From positions 1-37,759 of the forward strand of contig JAGBEV010000062.1 of the NCBI GenBank assembly GCA_017936785.1: a stretch of 37,759 bases of DNA, given 5' to 3'. This DNA is from Lachnospiraceae bacterium. GTDB taxonomy: Bacteria > Bacillota > Clostridia > Lachnospirales > Lachnospiraceae. The notes beneath the pieces are model-generated. The model saw only the letters and a program-made list of their open reading frames with translations, was not told the origin of the DNA and searched no databases. Below are positions 7,336 through 15,156 of the stretch, one piece after another (within the stretch, counting starts at the first letter, position 1; every line of letters begins with the position of its first letter). A program made the translations under genes and the position numbers.

Positions 7336-8820
7336 ATGAATAACGCACCTGAAGTAAAAATTGGTATTGTGGCTGTAAGCCGTGACTGTTTCCCGGAATC
7401 ACTTTCTGTAAACAGGAGAAAAGCATTAGCAGAAGCATATGCAGCAAAATATGATGCAGCAGAAATCTATGAATGCCCGATCTGTATTGTAGAGAGTGAA
7501 ATCCATATGGTTCAGGCTTTGGAAGACATTAAGAAAGCAGGATGTAATGCACTTTGTGTATATCTTGGAAACTTCGGACCTGAAATTGCTGAGACTTTGC
7601 TTGCAAAACATTTTGACGGACCGGTTATGTTCTGTGCGGCAGCAGAAGAAACACAGAATGATTTAAAGGGCGGACGTGGAGATGCATATTGCGGTATGTT
7701 AAATGCAAGCTATAACTTAAAGCTTCGAAATGTAAAAGCATACATACCTGAATATCCGGTAGGAACTGCTGAAGAGTGTGCAGACATGATCAAGGAATTC
7801 GTTCCCATTGCACGTACATTAACAGCACTTTCCCAGTTGAAGATCATCAGCTTTGGTCCCAGACCATTAAACTTCCTGGCTTGTAACGCACCCATTAAAC
7901 AGTTATACAATTTAGGTGTAGAAATCGAAGAAAACTCCGAATTGGATTTATTCGAAGCATTTAAGAAACATGAAGGTGATTCCCGTATTCCTGCAAAAGT
8001 AAAAGAAATGGAAGAAGAGTTAGGTACAGGTAATAACAAACCTGATATCCTTCCTAAGTTAGCACAGTATGAGCTGACCTTACTTGACTGGGTTGAGGAA
8101 CACAAAGGATATCGTAAATATGTAGCAATCGCCGGAAAATGCTGGCCTGCATTCCAGACACAGTTTGGATTTGTTCCCTGCTATGTAAACAGCCGTTTGA
8201 CAGGTATGGGCATTCCTGTATCCTGTGAGGTTGACATTTATGGTGCATTAAGTGAGTTTATCGGTTACTGCGTATCTGAAGATATCGTTACATTGTTAGA
8301 CATCAACAACTCCGTACCGGCAGATATGTACAAAGAATCCATCGAAGGCAAATTCCCTTATACGCACAAGGATACTTTCATGGGCTTCCATTGCGGAAAT
8401 ACTTCTTCCAAGAAGCTGTCCTTCTGCGGTATGCAGTATCAGATGATCATGGCAAGAAGCCTTCCCGAAGAAGTTACACAGGGTACACTGGAAGGAGATA
8501 TTGTTCCGGGAGATATTACATTCTTCAGACTGCAGTCTACAGCAGATGCAAAACTTCGTGCTTACATTGCACATGGTGAAGTTCTTCCTGTTGCATCAAA
8601 ATCCTTCGGTGCAATCGGTGTATTTGCAATTCCTGAGATGGGCAGATTCTACCGTCATGTATTGATCGAGAAGAACTTCCCTCATCATGGAGCTGTTGCT
8701 TTTGGACACTTTGGAAAAGCAATTTATGAAGTATTCAAATATTTAGGAGTAGAAGTAGACGAAATCGGCTACAATCAGCCTGCAGGAGTAAGATATCCTA
8801 CAGAAAATCCATTTGCATAA
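7336..8820 (+). CDS. L-fucose/L-arabinose isomerase family protein (pentose isomerase, substrate uncertain)
   Basis: A 494-residue protein of the FucI/AraA superfamily, which interconverts aldoses and ketoses with Mn2+. Candidate metal ligands are E298 in CEVDIYGAL and D322 in LLDINN. Their 24-residue spacing equals that of E337 and D361 in E. coli FucI. A histidine-rich segment near the C-terminus (H450-H451, H458) could supply the third ligand. It is shorter than FucI (about 590) and close to AraA (about 500) in length, but resembles neither closely by eye. Because it is co-transcribed with xylulokinase and transketolase, the expected product is D-xylulose, implying D-xylose or D-lyxose as substrate. 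That would be unusual for this superfamily and is inference. AAGGAGG lies 10 bases before the ATG. Confidence 0.85.
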   Translation: MNNAPEVKIGIVAVSRDCFPESLSVNRRKALAEAYAAKYDAAEIYECPICIVESEIHMVQALEDIKKAGCNALCVYLGNFGPEIAETLLAKHFDGPVMFCAAAEETQNDLKGGRGDAYCGMLNASYNLKLRNVKAYIPEYPVGTAEECADMIKEFVPIARTLTALSQLKIISFGPRPLNFLACNAPIKQLYNLGVEIEENSELDLFEAFKKHEGDSRIPAKVKEMEEELGTGNNKPDILPKLAQYELTLLDWVEEHKGYRKYVAIAGKCWPAFQTQFGFVPCYVNSRLTGMGIPVSCEVDIYGALSEFIGYCVSEDIVTLLDINNSVPADMYKESIEGKFPYTHKDTFMGFHCGNTSSKKLSFCGMQYQMIMARSLPEEVTQGTLEGDIVPGDITFFRLQSTADAKLRAYIAHGEVLPVASKSFGAIGVFAIPEMGRFYRHVLIEKNFPHHGAVAFGHFGKAIYEVFKYLGVEVDEIGYNQPAGVRYPTENPFA

Positions 8821-8876
8821 GCAGAGGATGAAATTTAAACACAATTTTCAATAATGATTTCCCAAGGATGGTTTTA

Positions 8877-8907
8877 ACCCAAAAGCGGTTGAAATCATCT
8901 TTTGGGT
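8877..8907 (+). promoter_or_regulatory. Hairpin in the isomerase-transketolase gap
   Basis: ACCCAAAAG (8877-8885) pairs perfectly with CTTTTGGGT (8899-8907) around a 13-base loop. No T-run follows, so it probably shapes mRNA processing or stability rather than ending transcription fully. Confidence 0.4.
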
Positions 8908-8957
8908 GTTATATGATGAAAAGGCGACAATTAACCAATTATACGGAGGCAAATGAC

Positions 8958-9803
8958 ATGACAAACTTAGAACTTCAAAAATGTGCAAATGAAGTTCGTA
9001 AAGGTATCGTGACTTCAGTACATAGTGCAAAAGCCGGTCATCCGGGCGGATCACTTTCTGCGGCAGATATGTTTACGTATCTTTATTTTGAAGAAATGAA
9101 CATCGATCCAAAGAACCCGAAATGGGAGAACAGAGACCGTTTCGTTCTTTCCAAAGGACATACTGCACCCGGACTGTATTCCGCATTGGCTAACAGAGGT
9201 TATTTTCCGGTAGAGGATTTAACAACACTTCGCAAATTAGGTTCCTATTTACAAGGACATCCTTGTATGCAGGAGACCCCCGGCGTGGATATGAGTTCCG
9301 GCTCTCTGGGACAGGGTATTTCTGCAGCAGTGGGAATGGCGCTTGCGGCAAAACTGGACAATAAAGATTATCGTGTATATACATTGTTAGGAGACGGTGA
9401 GATCCAGGAAGGTCAGGTGTGGGAGGCAGCAATGTTTGCCGGAGCACGTAAGCTGGATAACCTGGTAGTGATCGTCGATAATAACGGATTACAGATTGAC
9501 GGTAAAGTAGAGGATGTTTGTTCTGTATATCCTATTGATAAGAAATTCGAAGCATTTAATTTCCAGGCGATCAACATTGACGGACACAATTTTGATGAGA
9601 TCCGTGCTGCTTTGGAAAAGGCAAAAGAAACAAAGGGAATGCCTACAGCGATCATCATGCATACCGTAAAAGGAAAGGGTGTTTCTTTTATGGAAGATAA
9701 TGCAGGATGGCATGGTAAGGCTCCTAATGATGATGAATATGCTACAGCAATGGAAGATTTAAATAAGATTTCAGAGCAGTTAGAGAAAGCAGGTGAAGTA
9801 TAA
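8958..9803 (+). CDS. Transketolase, N-terminal (thiamine diphosphate-binding) subunit
   Basis: Transketolase transfers two-carbon units between ketoses and aldoses, linking xylulose 5-phosphate to glycolysis. This 281-residue subunit carries the N-terminal Pyr/PP half: the SAKAGHPGGSLSAADM substrate/cofactor motif near residue 22, LSKGHTAPGLY, and the ThDP/Mg signature GDGEIQEGQVWEA continuing to the NNG motif (about 145-178). The split into two genes is common in Clostridia. The start at 8958 has CGGAGGC 7 bases upstream; earlier in-frame starts lack a binding site and run into the hairpin. Its stop overlaps the start of the C-terminal subunit by one base (TAATG), indicating translational coupling. 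Confidence 0.95.
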   Translation: MTNLELQKCANEVRKGIVTSVHSAKAGHPGGSLSAADMFTYLYFEEMNIDPKNPKWENRDRFVLSKGHTAPGLYSALANRGYFPVEDLTTLRKLGSYLQGHPCMQETPGVDMSSGSLGQGISAAVGMALAAKLDNKDYRVYTLLGDGEIQEGQVWEAAMFAGARKLDNLVVIVDNNGLQIDGKVEDVCSVYPIDKKFEAFNFQAINIDGHNFDEIRAALEKAKETKGMPTAIIMHTVKGKGVSFMEDNAGWHGKAPNDDEYATAMEDLNKISEQLEKAGEV

Positions 9804-10741
9804 TGGCAGATGTAAAGAAAATTGCAACAAGAGAAAGTTATGGTAATGCCCTTGTAGACTGCGCCGAAGACTTCCCCAATCTGGTTGTTCTGGATGCGGA
9901 TTTAGCAGGTGCAACCAAAACAAGTATTTTTAAGAAAGCATATCCTGACCGCCATATTGACTGCGGCATTGCGGAATGTAATATGACAGGTATCGCAGCA
10001 GGTCTTGCAACCTGCGGTAAGATTCCTTTTATTTCTTCTTTTGCCATGTTTGCGGCAGGAAGAAACTTTGAACAGGTTCGTAATTCCATCGGATATCCTC
10101 ATCTGAATGTAAAGATAGGCGCAACCCATGCAGGTATTACCGTTGGCGAGGATGGCGCAACCCATCAGTGCAACGAGGATATTGCCCTTATGAGAACCAT
10201 TCCGGGCATGACAGTTATTGTTCCTTCTGATGATGTGGAAGCAAAAGCAGCAGTTCGTGCAGCTTTGGAAATGGAAGGTCCGGTTTATCTGAGATTTGGT
10301 CGTGCGGCTGTACCGGTGATCAATGACAGACCTGATTATAAATTTGAAATCGGAAAAGGCGTTGTATTAAAAGAAGGTGCAGATGTATCCATTATTGCAA
10401 CAGGTATCTGTGTGGAAGGTGCGCTGGGCGCAGCGGAAATGCTTGCAGCAGATGGTATCAGTGCAGAAGTTATCAATATTCATACAATTAAGCCTTTGGA
10501 TGAAGAACTGGTCCTTGCAACTGCAAAGAAAACAGGAAAAGTATTTACCGTAGAAGAGCATTCTGTAATCGGTGGACTGGGAAGTGCGGTATGTGATGTT
10601 CTTTCCGAGAAAGCACCCACTAAAGTGACCAAGATCGGCATGTACGATAAATTCGGTGAATCCGGCTCTGCAGGAGCTTTGGTTGAGAAATATGGCTTAG
10701 ATGCAAAAGGCATTTACGCAAAGATCAAAGAAAATATTTAA
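9803..10741 (+). CDS. Transketolase, C-terminal subunit
   Basis: A 312-residue partner of the preceding subunit, containing the pyrimidine-binding domain and the transketolase C-terminal domain. Visible are the conserved glutamate region (DCGIAECNMTGIAAGLA, residues 51-67), the active-site segment ATHAGITVGEDGATHQ (about 109-124) and the C-terminal domain beginning near 190 (ISIIATG-like SIIATGICVEGALGAAEML). In two-subunit transketolases these chains assemble into the complete active site. Start and stop are coupled to the upstream gene by a one-base overlap. Two terminators follow, making this the last gene of the xylulokinase operon. Confidence 0.95.
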   Translation: MADVKKIATRESYGNALVDCAEDFPNLVVLDADLAGATKTSIFKKAYPDRHIDCGIAECNMTGIAAGLATCGKIPFISSFAMFAAGRNFEQVRNSIGYPHLNVKIGATHAGITVGEDGATHQCNEDIALMRTIPGMTVIVPSDDVEAKAAVRAALEMEGPVYLRFGRAAVPVINDRPDYKFEIGKGVVLKEGADVSIIATGICVEGALGAAEMLAADGISAEVINIHTIKPLDEELVLATAKKTGKVFTVEEHSVIGGLGSAVCDVLSEKAPTKVTKIGMYDKFGESGSAGALVEKYGLDAKGIYAKIKENI

Positions 10742-10752
10742 GAGATTTTTTG

Positions 10753-10786
10753 AAAGAACCGCTATTTTGCTATAGCGGTTCTTTTA
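10753..10786 (+). terminator. First of two tandem terminators after the pentose operon
   Basis: AAAGAACCGCTAT (10753-10765) pairs with ATAGCGGTTCTTT (10772-10784) around a 6-base loop, ending in a short T-run. Confidence 0.9.
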
Positions 10787-10792
10787 GGCTAC

Positions 10793-10829
10793 AGGCATCT
10801 GTCAATTGAATGACAGGTGTCTTTTTTTT
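10793..10829 (+). terminator. Second tandem terminator
   Basis: A stem formed by CATCTGTCA and TGACAGGTG (one G-U pair) is followed by eight T residues. Together with the preceding terminator it isolates the pentose operon from the NrtR-type gene. Confidence 0.82.
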
Positions 10830-10837
10830 AAAAGGTA

Positions 10838-10866
10838 TTGACTTAGTAGCGTTTGTGTACTAATAT
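10838..10866 (+). promoter_or_regulatory. Promoter of the NrtR-type regulator
   Basis: TTGACT (10838-10843) and TAATAT (10861-10866) with a 17-base spacer. A palindrome fills the spacer, so the promoter is well placed for repression. Confidence 0.8.
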
Positions 10867-10888
10867 ATAAGTATAAATATACTACTAA
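10843..10888. promoter_or_regulatory. Putative NrtR-type operator with palindromes
   Basis: TTAGTA (10843-10848) and TACTAA (10858-10863) form a 21-bp palindrome between the -35 and -10 boxes; 21 bp is a typical NrtR operator length. A second inverted repeat, AGTAT-AAAT-ATACT (10870-10883), follows, and TTAGTAG (10843-10849) also mirrors CTACTAA (10882-10888). Autoregulation by the adjacent regulator is inferred. Confidence 0.55.
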
Positions 10889-10908
10889 CTAAAACGGGAG
10901 AAAAAGAA

Positions 10909-11574
10909 ATGAACGGATATAAACCGGAGAAGATCATGATAGCAGTGGACTTTCTTCTTTTTACAATTGAAGATAACAGATTAAAGGTGTTAATGGTCAA
11001 GAGAGAGGAAGAACCGTTTAGGGGAGCATGGGCGCTTCCGGGAGTGGCAGTAAAGGAGGAAGAAACCTTATCCCATGCGGCAAGAAGATGTCTGGCAGAA
11101 GAAACCGGAATCGAAGAATCCGTGTATCTGGAGCAGTTATATACATGGGGGGATGACTGTAAAAGAGATCCAAGGGGAAGAGTTGTTTCTGTATCATATA
11201 TGGCACTGATTCCCAGAGAGCAGCTGAAGGAAAAGGCAGGAAAGCGTGTAACGGAAGTTGGTTTTTTAGATGTGGAAGCCTTATTGGCAGGAGAAAGAGA
11301 TATTGCTTTTGACCATAAAACAATATTGGAATATGGAAGGGAACGGATTCGGAATAAAGTAGAATATACTACCATTGCATTTCATTTTCTGCCGGAGGAA
11401 TTTACCCTTCCCCATCTCCAGAAGATTTATGAGATCCTTTTAGGGAAGGAACTGTTTAAAGCAAACTTTAGAAAGAGCATTCAGGAATATGTGGAAGAGA
11501 CCGGGAAGATAAAAAAGGACGGAGCACATCGTCCCAGTAAGATTTACAGGAGAAATAAGGAGAAGTTTATTTGA
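10909..11574 (+). CDS. NrtR-type regulator: Nudix domain plus winged helix
   Basis: The 221-residue architecture is an N-terminal Nudix domain (about 8-140) and a C-terminal winged-helix DNA-binding region (about 150-221), as in NrtR regulators that sense ADP-ribose or sugar-derived ligands. The Nudix box is degenerate. In the segment LPGVAVKEEETLSHAARRCL the box glycine is Val and the catalytic Glu of the RE pair is Cys, while the following EE is kept, so hydrolase activity is probably lost and the domain used for sensing. GGGAG precedes the ATG by 8 bases. Palindromes in its promoter suggest autoregulation. Its regulon is unknown: NAD metabolism is the classical target, but Nudix regulators of sugar pathways exist, and transketolase lies just upstream. 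Confidence 0.85.
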   Translation: MNGYKPEKIMIAVDFLLFTIEDNRLKVLMVKREEEPFRGAWALPGVAVKEEETLSHAARRCLAEETGIEESVYLEQLYTWGDDCKRDPRGRVVSVSYMALIPREQLKEKAGKRVTEVGFLDVEALLAGERDIAFDHKTILEYGRERIRNKVEYTTIAFHFLPEEFTLPHLQKIYEILLGKELFKANFRKSIQEYVEETGKIKKDGAHRPSKIYRRNKEKFI

Positions 11575-11655
11575 ATTTGACGGAATGGCATTATGAGAGT
11601 CAGTAAATCAGACAGAAGTCTGAGAGAAAGCAAAAAAAGGAAAGAAGTGTAAAAA

Positions 11656-12213
11656 ATGGAACAGAGAGAAATAAGAGCAGTATATACAAATGATACCATA
11701 AGGGTATATCAGGCATATTCCAAAGCCATAGCCAAAGAAGCAGCTAAGCTTGGAACCTTTGGGGCAAATTTCAGCATGAACCGGATGACATGGATCAAGC
11801 CGTCTTTTTTATGGATGATGTACCGCTGCGGGTGGGCAGAAAAGGAAGGACAGGAATATGTTTTGGCAATTGATATTAAAAGAGAAGCCTTTGATGAAAT
11901 TGTAGCAAGTGCAGTGTTGTCAACCTATAAGGAAGAAATGGGAATTTCCATGGAGGAATGGAAGCGTCAGGTTAAGCTGTCAGATATCCGCTGTCAGTGG
12001 GACCCGGAAAGGGACATTTATGGAAACCCTCTCGATTACCGGTCCATACAGCTGGGCTTACGGGGAAGAGCTGTTGAACGGTATGTGAATGACTGGATCG
12101 TAGGAATTGAGGACATTACGGATTATGTGAAAGAACTGAATGCTAAAAAAACAGCAGGGGAAGATATACTTGATCTGCTGCCCAAAGAGAAGGTTTATCC
12201 CGTTTGTCAGTAA
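11656..12213 (+). CDS. DUF4291 family protein
   Basis: A 185-residue soluble protein recognised as DUF4291 by its conserved N-terminal half: RAVY near the start, RVYQAYSKAIA, and the block MTWIKPSFLWMMYRCGW (about residues 45-61). A second conserved block is CQWDPERD...LDYRSIQLGLRG (about 117-140). No reaction is known to me. It is 81 bases downstream of the NrtR-type gene with no terminator between, so it may be its partner and the real target of that regulator. A weak terminator-like hairpin follows. AAGGAAAG is the binding site for the ATG. Confidence 0.85.
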   Translation: MEQREIRAVYTNDTIRVYQAYSKAIAKEAAKLGTFGANFSMNRMTWIKPSFLWMMYRCGWAEKEGQEYVLAIDIKREAFDEIVASAVLSTYKEEMGISMEEWKRQVKLSDIRCQWDPERDIYGNPLDYRSIQLGLRGRAVERYVNDWIVGIEDITDYVKELNAKKTAGEDILDLLPKEKVYPVCQ

Positions 12214-12266
12214 TGAACCATTAGGAAATTGTCATATCACCTGATTCCTGTGCATAAGATTATAGG

Positions 12267-12288
12267 TAGCTGTTTTTACAGCTATTTT
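12267..12288 (+). terminator. Weak terminator-like hairpin after DUF4291
   Basis: TAGCTGT (12267-12273) pairs with ACAGCTA (12278-12284) around a TTTT loop and is followed by TTTT. The stem is short and AT-rich, so termination is probably partial. Confidence 0.45.
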
Positions 12289-12325
12289 ACATCAATATGA
12301 TAGTAGGTAAAGGAAGGCAGGAGTT

Positions 12326-13021
12326 ATGATAATCTGTATGAATGAAGAAGAAAAAGCGGTACTGAAAGCAGTCATAGAATCCGTAGTAGGAGATTATGTA
12401 TATAAAGCCGGCTCAGCCCGCGCTATAGAATTTACAGAAGAACGGTTAAGAGAAATCGGAATGCTCCTTGCAGGGGAAAAAGACCGGAAAGTGATCAGTC
12501 AGGTTACCGGACGTATAAAAAGTGCAGATAGTATATACAAAAAAATCAGGAGGAAAAACTATCCTGCGGACAGATCCGGTGTTTTAAGGTGCAATGATCT
12601 TTTGGGCGTGCGTATGGTATGTTTGTTTGTGGATGATGTATATGAGGTGGCAGAACGCCTGAAAAATCAGACAGATATACATATTTTAAAGGAAAAGGAT
12701 TATATCAGAAAACCCAAAAGCAACGGATATATGAGCCTTCATCTGATCATTGAAGTTCCTGTAAGTCTCCGGGAGGATAAGCAGGGGGATAGTGACAAAG
12801 TAAGAGAGGACGAAGAAATCCAATGGAGAAAGGTGGAAGTGCAGCTTCGTACGGCAGCAATGGATTTCTGGTCCGTACTGGATCATCAGCTTGTTTATAA
12901 AAAAGAATTTCCCGGTGCAGAGTCTGTAGGAAAAGAATTAAAGGAATATGCCGCAACCATATGGGAATTGGATAAAAATATGCTGCAGCTCCGCAAAAAA
13001 ATTGAACACCTAAATATTTGA
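12326..13021 (+). CDS. Small alarmone synthetase (RelA/SpoT synthetase domain)
   Basis: A 231-residue, single-domain (p)ppGpp synthetase that transfers pyrophosphate from ATP to GDP/GTP. Synthetase motifs are visible in order: RIKSADSIYKKIRRK (about 66-80), the NDLLGVRMVCLF block (about 91-102), KPKSNGYMSLHLII (about 131-144) and VEVQLRTAAMDFWSVLDH (about 172-189). There is no HD hydrolase, TGS or ACT domain, so it is synthesis-only like RelP/RelQ (YwaC/YjbM). AGGAAGG lies 8 bases before the first ATG; a second ATG four codons later is possible. It lies just upstream of fabV, and the two may share a transcript. Confidence 0.9.
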   Translation: MIICMNEEEKAVLKAVIESVVGDYVYKAGSARAIEFTEERLREIGMLLAGEKDRKVISQVTGRIKSADSIYKKIRRKNYPADRSGVLRCNDLLGVRMVCLFVDDVYEVAERLKNQTDIHILKEKDYIRKPKSNGYMSLHLIIEVPVSLREDKQGDSDKVREDEEIQWRKVEVQLRTAAMDFWSVLDHQLVYKKEFPGAESVGKELKEYAATIWELDKNMLQLRKKIEHLNI

Positions 13022-13053
13022 TATTCAAACTACTGGTAGGAACTTTCATGATG

Positions 13054-13062
13054 TGCTATAAT
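13054..13062 (+). promoter_or_regulatory. Putative extended -10 promoter of fabV
   Basis: TGC-TATAAT is an extended -10 element. No good -35 is visible, which extended -10 promoters can tolerate. It lies 87 bases before the fabV start. Confidence 0.45.
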
Positions 13063-13148
13063 ATTTTGCGAATATGTTTTTGTACCGCAGGATATGCGGA
13101 AATTAGCTGCATAATAGGAACTTATGAGCGCATTAGGGAGGAAGGAAC

Positions 13149-14321
13149 ATGGTAGTTGAACCGAAATCAAAGGGATTTATCTGTACCACAGCACATCCCA
13201 CGGGTTGTTACCGCAATGTGGAAGAACAGGTACGGTATGCAAAAAAGGCTGGAGAGAAATATAAATGCAATCGTCATAAAGGAATTCAAAAGGTACTGGT
13301 AATCGGCGCTTCTACCGGTTATGGCCTGGCAAGCCGGATTGCTGCGGCATTTACATGTAAAGCGGCAACAATAGGCGTGATGTTTGAGCGCCCGGCAGCA
13401 GGAAAAAGAACAGCAACAGCAGGTTATTATAATACCCTTGCTTTTGATAAGCTGGCAGAGGAAGAGGGACTGTATACAAAATCTATTAACGGAGATGCCT
13501 TTTCTGTTGAAATCAAGGAGGAAGTAATCAATGCCATTAAAAAAGATCTGGGCAAGGTGGATATGGTTATCTATTCTCTTGCTTCGCCCCGCAGAACAGC
13601 ACCGGACGGAGTGAGCTATACTTCTGCCTTAAAGACTGTAGATGAGCCATTTACTACTAAATCTTTAAATTTAAATAATAATGAGGTTGTTACTGCAACC
13701 TTAGAGCCGGCCACAGAAGAGGAAATTGAGGGAACCATTAAAGTTATGGGAGGAGAAGACTGGGAGCTTTGGATCGATGCCTTAAAGGAAGCTGATGTAT
13801 TGGAAGAGAATGCGTTGACCGTTGCCTATTCCTATATCGGGCCTAAATTAACATATCCCATTTATTACAGCGGAACAATTGGTCAGGCAAAGAAGCATGT
13901 GCTCCATACGGCAAATAAGATCAATGAAAAATATCCTGATATTAAGGCATATGTCTCTGTCAATAAGGCAGTGGTAACACAGTCCAGTTCCGCAATTCCG
14001 GCAGTACCTCTTTATCTGTCTGTTATGTATAAAGTCATGAAGGAACAGAAGCTTCACGAAGGCTGTATTGAACAAATGGTAAGGCTGTTTGAAGAGAAGC
14101 TTGTCAATGAAAAAGTCCCTGTGGATGAGGAAGGCAGAATTCGTCTGGATGATTGGGAGATGAAACCGGAAGTCCAGAATGAGATTATGAAGATCTGGGA
14201 TAAAATCACAACGGAAAATGTAGAGGAATTATGTGATATTGAGGGCTATTGGGATGATTTCTTCCAAATGTTCGGCTTTAGGATACCCGGCGTGGACTAT
14301 GGGGCAGATGTAGAAATATAA
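13149..14321 (+). CDS. fabV: Enoyl-[ACP]/trans-2-enoyl-CoA reductase FabV
   Basis: FabV reduces the enoyl intermediate of fatty acid synthesis with NAD(P)H; close relatives act on trans-2-enoyl-CoA. The 390-residue length is standard. The cofactor motif GASTGYGLAS is at 53-62, and the FabV-type Y-x8-K catalytic pair is Y240...K249 in YYSGTIGQAKK, the longer spacing that separates FabV from FabI. The NAD(P)H-proximal segment SLASPRRTAP is present. FabV enzymes are naturally insensitive to triclosan. It stands apart from any fab operon here. GGGAGGAAGG precedes the ATG. A neighbouring alarmone synthetase hints at a growth-control link, but that is only adjacency. Confidence 0.96.
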   Translation: MVVEPKSKGFICTTAHPTGCYRNVEEQVRYAKKAGEKYKCNRHKGIQKVLVIGASTGYGLASRIAAAFTCKAATIGVMFERPAAGKRTATAGYYNTLAFDKLAEEEGLYTKSINGDAFSVEIKEEVINAIKKDLGKVDMVIYSLASPRRTAPDGVSYTSALKTVDEPFTTKSLNLNNNEVVTATLEPATEEEIEGTIKVMGGEDWELWIDALKEADVLEENALTVAYSYIGPKLTYPIYYSGTIGQAKKHVLHTANKINEKYPDIKAYVSVNKAVVTQSSSAIPAVPLYLSVMYKVMKEQKLHEGCIEQMVRLFEEKLVNEKVPVDEEGRIRLDDWEMKPEVQNEIMKIWDKITTENVEELCDIEGYWDDFFQMFGFRIPGVDYGADVEI

Positions 14322-14469
14322 GCCGGAGATATGAATACATTTCCGCAATATATGTATAGCCATGAAATAGTGCTTATGATATTATGAATAAATACTGTCG
14401 GCAGTATGAAAAGAGTTAAAATGCAAGAAGATATTGGAAGCATTATTTTGGAGAAGGGATATAAGAGTT

Positions 14470-15156
14470 ATGCGGATTGTGATGGAAGAGCTGGTGGAAG
14501 AGGAGAATGAAGAAAAGAAAGAAGAACCGGCAAATAAAACCCTTCGGCAAAAGTGGGAGTATTTTTGGGATTATCATAAGTGGAAGGTAATTGTACCGGC
14601 AATCATATTGGCATTTGCGGTTTCCATTATAGTTTCTTATAAACAGGAAGCGAAAGAACTGACTCTTTATATTGCCATGATGAATGCATATATGAACAGT
14701 CCTGAGGATGCAGATTTTGGTGAGCAGTATGCAGCAGACAGATCGATTGATACACAAGCTCTGCCGATCAGGATAGAAACTAATTTGTACCATCCAAAAT
14801 CGGAAATGGTGGATGATGTAAGTGTTGCAAGCATTCAAAAATATCAGGCATTATTGACAAATGGAAATGTAGATGTGACCATAACCACAAGTTGGGTCAT
14901 TGATGAGTATGAAAGAACAGGCTGCTATCTAAATCTTCAGGAAGTGCTGCCTTCTCAATTGTATGAATCGTATAGTGAAAAAATGTATTATACATCGGAT
15001 GAAAGGGGAAATAAAATTCCTGTAGGGATATATGTGGATCAAACAGAAATAATGAAAGAATTTTATAAAGATGAAAAGCCGATCGTAACAATTTCAGCTT
15101 TTTCAGAACGTGTTGATGCATCTGTGGATTTTATAACGTGGCTGCTGGCAAATTAG
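14470..15156 (+). CDS. Membrane-anchored protein with a binding-protein-like outer domain, unknown
   Basis: A 228-residue protein. An acidic/charged cytoplasmic leader (1-~35) and WEYFWDYHKWK precede one membrane helix (about 39-58, VIVPAIILAFAVSIIVSY), so the rest should lie outside. The outer part contains ALLTNGNVDVTITTSWVIDEY and LNLQEVLPSQ, which recall segments of extracellular solute-binding proteins, but the domain is too short for a full one. I do not recognise a family. ATG 14470 was chosen because GGAGAAGGG lies 10 bases upstream; a TTG at 14434 has no such site. Its stop codon overlaps the stop of the convergent YesL-like gene, and proximity to that gene and a sugar transporter suggests transport-related work. 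Confidence 0.68.
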   Translation: MRIVMEELVEEENEEKKEEPANKTLRQKWEYFWDYHKWKVIVPAIILAFAVSIIVSYKQEAKELTLYIAMMNAYMNSPEDADFGEQYAADRSIDTQALPIRIETNLYHPKSEMVDDVSVASIQKYQALLTNGNVDVTITTSWVIDEYERTGCYLNLQEVLPSQLYESYSEKMYYTSDERGNKIPVGIYVDQTEIMKEFYKDEKPIVTISAFSERVDASVDFITWLLAN

